NCBI RefSeq assembly: GCF_029784165.1
Contig: NC_073695.1
Location: forward strand, 13,825,286 to 13,889,285
Length of the DNA stretch: 64,000 nt
Direction: 5' to 3'
From: Wyeomyia smithii
Taxonomy: Eukaryota; Arthropoda; Insecta; Diptera; Culicidae
Shown piece after piece: positions 1 through 10,767 of the stretch. The position numbers were made by a program, and so were the translations under genes. The notes beneath the pieces were generated by a model. That model worked only from the letters and a program-made list of their open reading frames with translations. It was not told the origin of the DNA and searched no databases. Position 1 is the stretch's first letter. Each line of letters begins with the position of its first letter.

Positions 1-1161
1 TAGGGTTAACATTAAGTGCCCTCTGACATCGTAATATACTCGCTTAGCCACACAAGCACTGTTGTCTCTTATGTGATTGCATGCGGTCCTCCAATCGGCT
101 ATTTCTATATTGCTGGGCTCATTGGTACATCTCCGCCAGTCAACATCTTCGCAAATTTCTGCTAAATCCTCGTTAAAATATTCCTGTGCAATAGGATCCA
201 AAATACCTTCTTTTTGCAAATTACTACTTCTTTCATTAATGTTGGCTACCATAAGCATTTTCTGAGGCATCCGGGTATACGAATTCCTGTACCTCCTATC
301 AGTTGGTCGATCTTGACCATAATAATTATATTTCCAACCATGGGCGTAGTCCCCTTGGCTTCGCCGGTAGGAACGCGCTGTGCGATAAATGTATTTGGAT
401 CGATTACCGTCGCTAGATCCACATATATTGTTATAATTGTTTTGTCTGTAAATTATTCTGTCTCTATTTTTGTAATTATAATATTCATTTCTTCCAAGAC
501 GGCTGTTGCTATAATCAGCGTCTTTGTGATTTATTGTAAAAATATTTCTGCTACTATTAAATTGTCTAAGCGCATCGCGCTGTCTTTCGACCAATTCTAG
601 GCCCTGTATTCTATGTTCTATTTCCAGAATGTGATTACGCTCATGGTAGTAATCCTCTAAGTCATCCAGCAGCTCTTCTAACTTCAATGTTCGTTTACCT
701 TGAGCAGCTTCTTTCAATGCGGTGTCACACAAACCCGCCATAAAATGTAATCGAAGACTAACTATCATGCATGACTTCGTACAATTAGTTTCGTAGGAGT
801 CGATTTGCTCCTTAATTTTCAATGTCCTCTTTTTATAATCAGGAAAGGTCTCATTCGCTTCCTGTTTCAATGTTTCTACTTGATTTATAACTGCCTCGAT
901 GCGTATAATATCCCCAAATTCCTTTAATAAATTCTGCTTAACCTGTGGCCAAGCGTTTGCGTTAATTCGATGTATTGCGGCAGCAGCTCTGCCTTTTAGT
1001 TTTAATAGAACAATGTAAACCAGTGGAGCGTGTGATACTCCTTCTGGTATCTCCCGAGCAAAATGCTCGATATGATAAACGAACGCTTCTAGTTCGTCTA
1101 GCGATCCATCAAATTCTGGGATGCACTGCATGGCATCTGCTTTTGGGAACGTGTACTCCAT
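1..1161 (-). CDS. Gag-like protein of a Gypsy-type LTR retrotransposon, partial
   Basis: An ORF of 387 codons without a stop runs from the ATG at 1161-1159 off the left edge of the window. It opens with an acidic segment and the block IPEFDGSLDELEAFVYHIEHF, which resembles the capsid region of Gypsy-group Gag proteins (PxFDG.....F....E). The C-terminal half is rich in Arg, Asn and Tyr (about residues 190-290) and lacks a clear CCHC knuckle. It therefore probably binds nucleic acid through basic residues, as in the gypsy/17.6 group. The role would be to form the retrotransposon particle. The absence of any stop in 1.16 kb suggests a fairly young copy. Pol should lie to the left, outside the window. 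The Gag-like nature rests on pattern and composition only; the clade is not certain. Confidence 0.6.
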   Translation of the reverse strand, partial: MEYTFPKADAMQCIPEFDGSLDELEAFVYHIEHFAREIPEGVSHAPLVYIVLLKLKGRAAAAIHRINANAWPQVKQNLLKEFGDIIRIEAVINQVETLKQEANETFPDYKKRTLKIKEQIDSYETNCTKSCMIVSLRLHFMAGLCDTALKEAAQGKRTLKLEELLDDLEDYYHERNHILEIEHRIQGLELVERQRDALRQFNSSRNIFTINHKDADYSNSRLGRNEYYNYKNRDRIIYRQNNYNNICGSSDGNRSKYIYRTARSYRRSQGDYAHGWKYNYYGQDRPTDRRYRNSYTRMPQKMLMVANINERSSNLQKEGILDPIAQEYFNEDLAEICEDVDWRRCTNEPSNIEIADWRTACNHIRDNSACVAKRVYYDVRGHLMLTL

Positions 1162-2490
1162 TATAAATATAAAATTTTATATATATTTCATAAAAACAAT
1201 AAAAGGTACTGCGGACTAAATACTATAAGACTATATAAGGCTTATGTAGCCTTCTTCTTTTTTTTTCTAGGTATCACTAACGATTCTGTTGACCAGATGT
1301 GATAACGTAGCGTGACCGACTCTAATTTCTTCGTCGCGCCATCAAAAAATCTGAACACCAAGTTTCGAACCATTTAGTGTCAACGGTTCAACGTTTATCT
1401 TCATTAATTAAATAAATAACTTTAGGTTTTCATAGTAATTAAATGATTATTTAAAAAAAAAATCATTTCTATTTAGTGTAGTTAAATTAATCAAAGATTG
1501 TTAATGGTTACATTAGATGGCGTAAGGTGCCATTCCTTATTCATGAAATAATATTTTAACGTAAACTTCCAACATTATATATCTCTGCCGTCGGTTACTA
1601 TTTACTCTTCCGGTGGATATGTCACCATCGCTGCGCGCGTTGCGCTTATAGATGTATCCATTTTTTTACCCTCTTAGCAATTCACCGCTGCTGGTAAGCC
1701 ATGTATGGTAGCAAAACGTTCTTACCATTGGCCATTAAAATTGATGCTTACAAAATACGACCTTGGCCGTGGCTGGCACAGCTGATCGCAATAACACTGC
1801 AAAATTCATAAACAGAGACAGCGTACCCGACAATTAGTACAACTGACTAACTTTTGTATGCAACGTGTGAGCGCGCAATTCGTAGTTACCGCTCTCACGC
1901 TCTTTATTGGACATTAAGGAAATGCGACTTTACCCTTTTTATATTTGCTAACGATAGCGTAGCCACCCGTGTGCTAAAATTCTCTCTTAAAATAATTAAG
2001 GTGATTTCCATGTGCGCAACTTTGCGAGTATCTGTTTGCGTTCTTAAATTCGATTTGCTAGCGGTGTTACCGCGGTGCTTCCCGCTCTGCCACTTTAATT
2101 ATTTTGTTGGGCAAATGAACGAAAACCGCTTGCGTGCACTTGTCGTGCCGAGAGTTTTATTGCTTGCCGTTTCAGAAATAAAATCAACCGCGCAGCAGCG
2201 GCGCGAATTGATTGTTTATACAAATTGGCCTCTCGACCCAAGTAGATGTGATAACCTGTAAATCGTTATTATTACGAACCACTGAAGAATTGTTACGATT
2301 GTAGTTCGCCTAATGTAGTCTCCAAGGTCATTTATGTCTCCTAATGTGTATCTCTCCGTGGTTCTCTTCTATCGTCAATAGCTCCTAAATGGTTTTATAT
2401 TTGGTAATTTTTTGTTCTATCAGTTTTAAAAAAAAAGATTCAATAGATGTTAATTCACTGTGTGCTTCTCACCCCTTGATTCCTGAGTTT
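1162..2490. other. Non-coding stretch, probably leader/LTR of the Gag element
   Basis: No gene is seen. On the minus strand this is the region upstream of the Gag frame. A TATATAA-like sequence lies at about 1574-1582. The minus-strand motif CACATCTGGTCAACAG (about 1287-1302) resembles the LTR/PBS junction motif near 3537-3546, so the LTR of the Gag element may end near 1299 and leave a leader of about 140 nt. The 12-mer AGATGTGATAAC occurs at 1295-1306 and again at 2244-2255. I could not place a second LTR, so the boundaries are open. Confidence 0.3.
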
Positions 2491-2892
2491 CTACAAGGGT
2501 CGATGAAAGCGGGGATCTTCAAAAATCACCGATCGCTCTAAGTTCGCCAACTGATCTTCTGCAAGATCTGATGTCTCAAACTCAAGACAATTTTCTGATA
2601 ATCTTCTATTTCTGTTTGGCTCAGGAACAATCGCCGAGTTATTTAAGATTTTCAATGCCAGACACACTTTCGATTGAACAAGTGTGTACTGATCTGTTAA
2701 TCTATTCCAATGTTCTGGCGTTAAATTCGAATTTTCATACTCTTTTAAAATTTCCGAAAAGTCGTTTAAGGCGTCGCTTAATAATTTTCTTCTATTAGCG
2801 ACTGCCGCCCGCGTTCTCGGCCTGTTTATGTTATTGCTCAGATTATGGTACTCCTGGTAGACATAATCCTTAAGCTCTTTTAATCTTGACAT
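2491..2892 (-). CDS. Unrecognised 133-aa protein of LTR element
   Basis: An ORF of 133 codons from an ATG at 2892. The protein is charged and predicted mostly helical, with Leu/Lys/Glu-rich stretches and no signal peptide or membrane segment. It lies about 650 nt downstream of the candidate minus-strand LTR at 3544-4075, where a Gag N-terminus would be expected. I do not recognise the family. It may be the N-terminal part of a Gag whose remainder was cut off by the element carrying the 1-1161 ORF. A chance ORF is possible, but the balanced amino-acid composition argues for a real, old coding segment. Confidence 0.35.
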   Translation of the reverse strand: MSRLKELKDYVYQEYHNLSNNINRPRTRAAVANRRKLLSDALNDFSEILKEYENSNLTPEHWNRLTDQYTLVQSKVCLALKILNNSAIVPEPNRNRRLSENCLEFETSDLAEDQLANLERSVIFEDPRFHRPL

Positions 2893-3543
2893 TTATGGTC
2901 ATAACCGTCTAACACCTATTCTGCTTTTGCAATATGCCGCATAATAAAAAAGGAAATGACTCACTCACCCGAGTATCCTTGACACAGAGCCGGTCATCGT
3001 TGTTGACTTCAATTTCTACTACGTAACTTCGGCACCTTATGAAAAAAAAACGATCGCACTTTACAAGTCGTCTTCAGCAGCAAAACACAGCACCTTTTCC
3101 CCGCATACGAATGTCACTCGCTTGGGTTTGCTACCAACTCAGTTCACTTCCATGCAAAAAGCGAGAAAAGAGAACACTTTTTGTCAACGTCCTTTCTCGA
3201 TTTTCGTTTTTCTTTTTTTTTTTTCTCTTTCACTAGCAGCACTACTTTCCAAGCTGCTGACCTCGATAAATCGTTAAGTACTTTTTCTTCAGTTCTCTCT
3301 TTTTTCCTTTTTTTTTCTTTAAATAACACACTCTTTTTCCTCCGCGAGCACTACTTGGATTAAAACTCCGAAAAACTATTTCATTTTTCACTGAACCACA
3401 GATATTTAAACCACTACTTTTTCTTTTTGCTCCCTTAGCGTGATTACTACGACCGAGTTTACGACCGCGTCTGACTTCCGAGATACGTCCGATTAAAGAA
3501 AATATTCAATGGCGTGGACAAGACCACGCGCTGTCACCAGATG
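2893..3543. other. Non-coding leader-like DNA with homopolymer tracts
   Basis: No gene is seen. It is T-rich on the plus strand between 3200 and 3360 (several runs of 8 or more T), which generates low-complexity ORFs that are not credible. Just left of the candidate LTR, the minus strand reads CATC then TGGTGACAGCGCG (about 3527-3543), a plausible primer-binding site. Confidence 0.35.
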
Positions 3544-4075
3544 TGTAGGTTATAACCTACCAGGGAATTCTTCTACTAAATATCCCTGTACGCGCTTTTG
3601 GCGCGGAATTAATACACAAGATAACGGTGGACTAACTAACTTTATTTTCGTACATCACTACTTAAATATACCCTACCGGTAACTCAGAGAGAGAGACTTT
3701 CTCCACTCTCTGTTTACCTTACTAATCTCTTAACCTTTAATCTAGTACCGCATGTACGATAGAACGCATGCGAGAGCATCAACACCGTTGAACCGGCGAC
3801 TTCTGTTTTGTTTATAACACAAAACTTGTTTATTTTATTCGAGTTTGTTTGCCTGTAGCACAGCAGAAGGCTGCGCGAAGTTCTTTGCCACCTGTGGCAT
3901 AATCTGTTGATACATAGAGTGTTGACAGAGACGTTCGCGGTCCTCTGTCAAGGGAACCGAATGTTTCGCCTGACTAAAGCATAGCAGAAGGCTATGCCCT
4001 CCTAGGAACAAAATTAAACTTTAATTATAAGGCTCGTGACGGAGCATTGGGTTCTTCGCAGGGTGTGACGTCACA
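3544..4075 (-). repeat. Candidate LTR of a Gypsy-type element
   Basis: Read on the minus strand, the segment begins TGTGACGTCACA and ends CCTACA (a TG...CA arrangement). It contains a TATATTTAAG box (3661-3670) and an AATAAA signal (3641-3646), and is followed by a TGG-starting putative primer-binding site. Its 3' end holds a perfect palindrome GTAGGTTATAACCTAC (3545-3560). No partner LTR is seen in the window, so this rests on internal signals only. A solo LTR or a coincidence are alternatives. Confidence 0.4.
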
Positions 4076-6065
4076 AGGGTATTTTCCTATGAATTGGCCC
4101 CAGTCGATCTAGATTATTTAAAATGACTTCTGTTTCATATACACTAGCGCCACAAAGTGACAGAATTCCTCAACAAACTGATCATCATTCTATAGTACTC
4201 TATCACTTGACAAATCTGCTGAAGACATGAATGTTCTATGTTTCAAGATTAGCGAGCAAATGCATTCTTCATGCTTAGACTGGACATGTACCACTTTTGC
4301 TCTCAACGTCTTCTGGTTGTCACTATTTTTCCCATAGAACAAAAGTGGTATATGTTTTTCCATTGAAGTTTGTGTAAGTTTCTCATCCAGAACTCGTTAT
4401 CCTTTCATGTACCGTCTTTTGACACCTTTCCAGCAATGATTTAGTGCAGTTATGTTGGGAAAAATTGTTGAAAATAATTTACTATTTGAGTGTTTTCGTT
4501 TATCGCGTCTCCTGAAAAATTTACTTAATGGCACATGTACCACTTTTGCTCTCAACGGCTCAATTGAAAGTGCCACTGACGAGACGATTGTTGATCTAGT
4601 TGCACTGCGCGTAACAATACATTTGCGCATGCGCTGGGTAAATGTTGTCATAGCAACACATTTGCGCATGCGCTTTGTTATGGCGAATTCTGACCCACAA
4701 ATGCGCGAATTTCTCAATTGCACTGGGTTAGTGCAGATCTACCCAAGAAAGAAAAAAACGACATTGCGATTTACTACGCATGTAAGAAAGAGATGCCAAA
4801 TAGTTACGAACTAAGCCCATCCGGTAGTGGAGTAAATTGACTCTTCGCAATGAAATAAATCAGCGAACATTCTGTAATGCATAATCTTTTTTTCACTGAT
4901 TGACAAAAACGGTATCCAATGAATGGCACATGATTTTTCCAGAAGTAAAACACAACGTTTCACATTTGTATTACAAGCATCGAAAGGTTGATCTAATATT
5001 TTTTCTTATTTTTCGGTGATTATTCGAAACGCCATAATCACTATTTTTTTTATTGTTCCTAATATAAATCAGCGCCGTTCTGCAATCTTTTTTTTTAAAG
5101 TTTTATGCTTGCGTCAACGATGTTTTGATTAGTTAGCAATTTCAACTTGAAAATAACCTGTTTTGAACGTTTTCTTACCGTATTGGTACTCGAGTAGTAT
5201 TTTGCAGCTTCAGTCTAACAAGTTGGCTTGCTTTCATGAAGTTATATAATACTTCATAAAGCACCAGTACTTGTTCTAGTAGTCTCCAATTTTCACGCTT
5301 TTCTGTTGATACAGATGTCATGGAAAAGGTAATGTCAACTGAAATCTATAACTGAAGGTTATATCAGAGGAGTTATCCCAACTGTTCTATAACAACGTGT
5401 GTTACTTGGGTACTACACGATCGCAGGTTTCCAATCGCGAAAGTTGGCACACAATCGACTGATTCCAATTTTGACAGTTTAAACTGGTTCCCTATATCCT
5501 CTTCCCCAGGCTATTAAAAAGAAATTGAATATACTGACACAAGTCGCAATTCTGAGAAACAGTGTGCGGCAATTAATTTTTGAAATAATTAATTATCATT
5601 AAATATTTAATATTGTATATATAATTATTAGTATTATTATTGTATATATTATTTTGAGTTTCGCTGATGACTTTGGTCCCTCGAACATACCAAAAATGGG
5701 AATATGAATCAAAAAACACAATAACGTAATGTTAGTCATAGGAAAATTTTGATTGCACTTAGGGAGATATTTTTCTGACTTTTTTAAGTTTTGATACCAA
5801 AACTGAATTGTGCATCAAGAAATTCATTTAATATAGATTTTTCTACTTATTAGAGTAATAATTTGGGAGTTATCCGACTTTGAAGACCCGCCACTGTGGA
5901 ACGGTGCGACGGACTGCCATATTTTAGCAGCAGTAGCTTATTTTCCGTGTTTGGAAGTGTTGGCAGGCTTTTGAGAGGCCACATAAAAGTCTACTTTCGG
6001 CTCAAACAAATCATTTTATATTTTAGTTGAAACAATAAACTGTCCGCCTCAAGACAACCAAACAA
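4076..6065. other. Non-coding DNA with small duplicated motifs
   Basis: No gene is recognised. The sequence contains a 25-bp exact direct repeat (4284-4308 and 4533-4557), a partial inverted form of it near 4340, and a duplicated palindromic motif ACATTTGCGCATGCGCT (4619-4635 and 4658-4674). The rest is AT-rich and featureless. ORFs here are short and without recognisable composition. Confidence 0.5.
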
Positions 6066-6694
6066 TGCACACTGGTAAAAAAAATGAACCCAAATTCCCA
6101 CTAATTAGAAGCCGCTGGGCTGGAAACCTAAAATATAGCATTTCTTATGTAAAATTGGTCAATAAATCGATTGGTGATATTTTCATTCTGTGCAGGACAC
6201 GGGAAAGGATCCATATTTCCAAAAATACTCAAAAATAGGATGAAAAGGGGCAAAAAAGTTCATTTCCCGTGCCCTGCTCAAAATGAAATCATCGCCAGTT
6301 GATTTTTTGACCAATTTTACATAAGAAAAGCTATATTTCAAGTTGTTAGCCCAGCGGCGATTATTTAGTGGGAATGTGGGTTCCGGTTCTTCCACTAAAT
6401 AATGGCCGCTAGACTGGCAACCTTAATATTGCATTTCTTATGTAAAATTGGTCAACAAATAGATTGGTGATGGTTTCATTTTGAGCAGGTCAAGGGAAAA
6501 GGTCTATTTTGCCCCTTTTCACCCTATTTTTGCGTATTTTTTGAAACATAGACCTTTTCCCGTACTCTGCACAGAATGAAAATATCACCATTCGACTTAT
6601 TGACCAACTTTATATAAGAAATGCTATATTTTAGGTTTCCTGCCCAGCGGCATTCAATTGGTGGGAATTTAGGTACATTTTTTCCCAGTGTGCA
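6066..6694. mobile_element. Double-hairpin foldback MITE
   Basis: The ends are TGCACACTGG and CCAGTGTGCA. Inside are four related arms of about 110-140 bp arranged left-right-left-right (about 6080-6200, 6245-6380, 6395-6500, 6540-6690), so the element is a tandem of two palindromes. Shared landmarks in each arm are AAATTCCCACT, CTTATGTAAAATTGGTCAA and TCATTTTGAGCAG-like blocks. No coding capacity. TGCA may be a 4-bp target duplication or part of the TIR, because it is itself palindromic. The superfamily is not assigned. Confidence 0.7.
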
Positions 6695-6706
6695 ATGCCT
6701 TGAACA

Positions 6707-6958
6707 AATTCTCGCGTGATTTTTCAAAAGGACCTAAGTAACATTGAGAGACTCTCTTTATTTACTTTGTTTTTGATTAATAACTAAGTTATTTTCACAT
6801 GTTTCATGATACCCTTCGCATAGGCAACATAACAATCTTTCGATCTGTTGCAAGAAATCGTTGACAGCTATAATGACGCTATAATCAGCGAAAAAGTGTG
6901 AGAGAGGAGAGAATCGCTCATTGTTACTTAGGTCTTTTTGAAAAATTACGCGAGAATT
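6707..6958. mobile_element. MITE with ~50-bp terminal inverted repeats
   Basis: The left end AATTCTCGCGTGATTTTTCA continues to GACCTAAGTAACA. It is mirrored at the right end as TGTTACTTAGGTC...ACGCGAGAATT, with a few mismatches. The length is 252 bp, with no ORF. It starts only 12 bp after the preceding foldback element. Target duplication is unclear. Confidence 0.65.
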
Positions 6959-7706
6959 ATAGTTATTCTAAACTGGGTTTTCGCTACCATTACCACTTAC
7001 AATCCGACTGTTGATATATGTTAAATAGTTTTACGTCAACCTTACGGTCGTGGCTTTGCACGTAACCCTCTGAATTGTTTTTTTTTTATGTGGGACACGT
7101 CTTTAGTAGGGTGCTATGCTGTGGAAAGTGTAACGAAAATATAACCTTTTAAAATGAGTAGTATGTTACTACCCCTGAGCCCCAAACTGCAATTAATTGG
7201 CATATCGTTTTTAATAGTAAATTGATAAAAAGTTAAGTTGAAAATCAATCATTTCGGTTTAGTTTCGCAGCATTCAACCAATCACCAGCAGCGCAGTGGC
7301 TATTCAATCACGAGCTTACTTTCTGTTTTCTGATATTTATATTAGAGCTATTATGTATTTAGCTCCACCTCTATTCCAAGTTCTCACAGTTTGTTCCAGT
7401 TTCGCAATACGGATGTACGAAAAATAAATCTCATTTATGTTGGCTACCAGTGAAACCAAACGCAACAATGTTACACTATCATGTCGTGCTGCAGTTTTGA
7501 AAAAAAAAAAAAAACAATCAAATTGTTCTCGTGTCGGTTGGAAGCAGATACCGAGGACAACTGTTGCGTGTTGCATATTGCCGGTGAGTAAGAAGTTCGA
7601 AATTCTGCTGCGATGTCAAACTATAACCGTTCTTATTTAAGAGGTTGCATCCTTTTCATGCATAGATTTGAAATTTTAAGGATGGACCCGTTTATGTTAT
7701 TCTTAA
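6959..7706. other. Non-coding spacer
   Basis: No gene is seen. The segment 7036-7080 (TACGGTCGTGGCTTTGCACG) has a diverged partner at about 46345-46390 in the same orientation, each followed by a T-run, so a small dispersed repeat end probably lies here. Otherwise featureless. Confidence 0.45.
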
Positions 7707-7846
7707 CCCTCTAGTGCCCAGTGCTGCCTTTAGACTGTCTTCAGTTGAACCTCCAAAAAGCTTCAATCAATATTTAAAAAATGTTTATAAAAATTTATAG
7801 TGATTTTTTTGAAGTCCGCCTGAAAATTAACTTGGGCACTAGAGGG
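7707..7846. mobile_element. piggyBac-like MITE
   Basis: A 140-bp element with 14-bp perfect TIRs CCCTCTAGTGCCCA, flanked on both sides by TTAA (7703-7706 and 7847-7850). TTAA target duplication together with CCC-starting ends is the hallmark of the piggyBac superfamily. There is no coding capacity, so it would have been moved in trans. Confidence 0.75.
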
Positions 7847-7850
7847 TTAA

Positions 7851-8210
7851 GTAATGTCGGTATACTCAATCTCATGATATGCATGCTGCTATTGATAAAA
7901 CAAACTATAGCGTTTTTGCCGCCACTAGATTATTTGAAGGCTCTCGATAAGGCGACATCCACAAATTACGTAACACAAAAAAACCTACCCCCTTTATACA
8001 TTAAGTAACGCTGTAGAAGAATTTGCGTGATAAAAATGCTCGTTTTGAGAGAGTCTTTTCAAAGATTTTTTTATTACGTTACGCTGATTTTACCTCCCCC
8101 TCCCCTACCCTATTGAACAAAACGTAACGTTCAAGGTTAACCCACCTCCTCCCCTATGAGCGCTACGTAGTTTATGAATACCGCCTAAGGTTTCTCATGT
8201 TAAGCTTCCG
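7851..8210. other. Non-coding spacer
   Basis: No gene is recognised. C-rich stretches around 8093-8155 read like low-complexity sequence rather than coding. Confidence 0.4.
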
Positions 8211-8700
8211 AAGGAATTATCAACCCAGTTTATGTCCAATAGAGCCGCTGTACAGCTTACACTATTGTATTTGACTCTACGATCTCAAGTAGTTACTACT
8301 ATCGCAACTTTGTCAAGTGTACCGCAGGGATCAATCCTTGGGTCAGCCCTTTTCTCAATGTTCGTCAATTAGTTGCCCAAAAAACTCTTGGACGTTTGCC
8401 TATGACGGTAGAATTCAGTTTTATTCCCTCGACCTTTTTGGACCCAATGGCAGATCTCATTAATGTTGGTTTGGAAACTATTCTCGCCCGGTCTGATAGT
8501 AATCTTTTACCAAATAGTTCGTCAAAAACCAGAATGATTCTAATCTACCGAAATCGTAATATTAACAATCTTCTCTCATTTTTGCAGATAACTAAGTCTA
8601 AGAATATTTTTCTAAAGCATCTTTTCTTGGCTTTATGGTGCTGATAAGTTCAATTGGGATACTCATATAAGTAGTTTGGGGGCTAAAATTCGAAAATGGA
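8211..8700 (+). pseudogene. Decayed non-LTR reverse transcriptase fragment
   Basis: At about 8315-8370 the plus strand reads SSVPQGSILGSALFSMFVN, the RT block around motif B/C entry (VPQGSxLGPxLF). A decayed YADD region follows near 8400, and a DKFNWDTHISSLGAKI-like block (L.W..HI) at about 8644-8690. These blocks fall in different frames separated by stops, so the copy is dead. The motif set fits the CR1/jockey group of non-LTR elements; clade and full boundaries cannot be fixed. Confidence 0.65.
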
Positions 8701-8836
8701 CCTAGGGTTCTAAAATTGTCTTCAAGTAAACTAGCAGCTGCCAATTGAAATATCTTGTTTAGAACTTTTATTTTGCTTCATTTTTTGTGTGGAGATGTTT
8801 TTTTCTTGAATGCTTCAGTTTCAGTTTTGAAAAGAT

Positions 8837-9053
8837 TTTTTTTTCTGTGTGACTTTATTTTTGTTAGAAGGAGAGTCAGCTGGGATACTGTAGAATTCAG
8901 TTTGAAGGAAGGGTATGTGGTGGGGAGCCTGAGAATGAACCCATGTTAAAGTCCTTTGACAACCAAGTGGCCTGACTCTACTAAGATTCGAACCCACGGC
9001 CACCCGCTTACCAAAGCGGACTCTGTAACCTTGCAGCTACAGAGCTCTCTTGA
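8837..9053 (-). mobile_element. tRNA-derived SINE
   Basis: On the minus strand the element starts with a tRNA-like head containing an A-box-like CTGTAGCTGCAAGG and a B box GGTTCGAATC. It ends in an A-rich tail (T-run at 8837-8847 on the plus strand). It is flanked by a 9-bp target duplication TGAAAAGAT (8828-8836 and 9054-9062). The body after the tRNA head is unrelated to a tRNA, so this is a retroposon and not a tRNA gene. Length about 217 bp. Confidence 0.7.
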
Positions 9054-9214
9054 TGAAAAGATAGTGTATTGCATTAAATTGTTATCATCGCTTCTCGATA
9101 GTCAAGGTTCTCTAGAGTATCTCATTTTTAACAGAAAATGGTTGGTTGTCAAATTCATGATCTATTTAAGTTATGATCCTGTTTGGCGCTATATAAAATT
9201 ATAGATACTTCTCC

Positions 9215-9790
9215 ATATGGGTCATTTCATACGAAGTGTTCATGCCAGTTGGACACGACCATCACAGATTTTGCTCAAAGTTGGGGGAATTTTTCAATCT
9301 ACTGTCACTTTGGAATAATCCCAAATTTGGTGTCGATTGGAATACCCCCCGCTCTGTGGGACCCCCTGTTTATGGCAGAGTCACGCATTTTTTGTTCAAA
9401 TTCTCTTTTTTCTTTTTCATATAATTCATAGACGTAAGATGTCCGAATAATACTGATAGATGATTTTTGAAGAAAATAAACCAAGATATCCAGAAAAATA
9501 TAAGTTTTGACCGGCAGTGTTGCCAGATAAATTATTTTTGTATTTGAAAAATAAATTCGCATTTTTCGGCAAATTCTAAGAAAAAGAAAAAAGAAATTTT
9601 AAACAAAAAATGCGTGACTTTGCAATAAAAAGGGACCCCCCCGAGCGGGTGGTATTCCAATCGACACCAAATTTGGGATTTTTCCAAAGAGCCAGTAGAT
9701 GTATAGTTCTCCCAACTTTGAGCAAAATCTGTGATGGTCGTGTCCAGGTTTGTGCTTTTTTGTGGTCACTTCGTATGGAATGACCCATAT
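9215..9790. mobile_element. Foldback element with ~200-bp inverted arms
   Basis: The left arm (9215-9420) starts ATATGGGTCATTTCATACGA. The right arm (about 9590-9790) is its reverse complement with substitutions and a small insertion near the tip. The shared core includes GACACGACCATCACAGATTT and CCAAATTTGGTGTCGATTGG. The unique loop is about 170 bp. ORFs in the arms are mirror artefacts. Superfamily not assigned. Confidence 0.7.
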
Positions 9791-10362
9791 ATAAGAGTAA
9801 AATAATTAGGAAATGTTCGTCACAATTATAAATTTAAATTATCTATCTGTGGAAAAACGATTTGTAGTAAATCAAAAGCATACGCTACAATATGTGGCAA
9901 CAAATAACTAAATACTAAAGAAAACCAAGGAAAAACGCTTATTTGTAAAAATATTCTGAAGAAAAATTTCACTTAAAAATGGATCGATTATCGGCAGCTT
10001 AAACAGAAGTTAAACTCCTAATAACGAGGCAAGCTGTTCCTGCGTTTGGCATCGATCCTTATCGAGCGACTCCTACAATTTCGTGTCGTCGAAGGTTTTT
10101 GGCCTTTTTTCACGAAGACAGTCGTCAACATTAAAATTACCGCCTTTGAAGCGACAGAACCAATAACTACAAGTTGTTTTCTTAGAGCAGAATTTCCGTA
10201 CATTTTCACACAACTTAAAGTATAAGACGCTACAATAAAATCTCTGACGTGTCAAAGCGAAAGCTTAGTTGCGCACCTAACTTTATGACGTTTTATTGGT
10301 TGACACTTCATTTGTTGTCATCTATTTGAACTCGTCCCGGCAGTATTGTTGACAATCCACAA
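9791..10362. other. Non-coding spacer
   Basis: No gene is seen. Two overlapping minus-strand ORFs of 60-63 codons around 10018-10255 have no recognisable motif. Confidence 0.4.
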
Positions 10363-10744
10363 TAAGGCCGATACAAATTCCTTTTTCATTTTATGTCACC
10401 CCACCTTCCATTGAAAAATGTTGAAAATTGGAAGGGGAAGAAATAAAGTTCAAGTCGTTTTGTTAATATTATTGACTTTTCGACAGCGTATATGCTTAAT
10501 TTAGCAACAAACAAGTCCAGTGACAGTGAAAGTGTCATCAAAAGGCAAGCCAAATGATTAATAATGATAATACCTAATGTGATATTTTTCAACACACTTT
10601 GGTATGCAAGTTACAAACGTCGTAACTTGCACACAATTTTTTATGAAAGCAATTCCGTTTTTTTCTCAGTGTTATTTATGCCCTCCCCTTAGCTAACTTT
10701 GATAACCGTAGACATAAAAACTATTCAAAATTTGTATCAGCCTA
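10363..10744. repeat. Dispersed MITE-like repeat, copy 1
   Basis: The terminal inverted repeats are AAGGCCGATACAAATT at the left and AATTTGTATCAGCCT at the right. A second, inverted and diverged copy lies at 46747-47137. Both carry a GC-rich run near one end (CCCCACCTTCC-like), a conserved CAACAAACAAGTC block and a conserved TTGATAACC/GGTTATCAA end. No real coding capacity; the short related ORFs in both copies are in the same conserved block but show no clear coding signature. Confidence 0.6.
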
Positions 10745-10767
10745 ATTATATGTAGGTTGGGATGTTT

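Noticed and set aside
3039..3363. Several Lys/Phe-rich ORFs on both strands
   Set aside because: They are mirror readings of T-rich homopolymer tracts.
4619..4674. CRISPR-like short repeats
   Set aside because: Only two copies of a palindromic word with a short spacer, in a eukaryotic repeat-rich sequence. Not an array.
8955..9053. tRNA gene candidate (B box and tRNA-like fold; similarly at 21824, 33880 and 58700)
   Set aside because: Each is joined to a non-tRNA body with an A-rich or repeat tail, and three of the four have target duplications, so these are SINEs.
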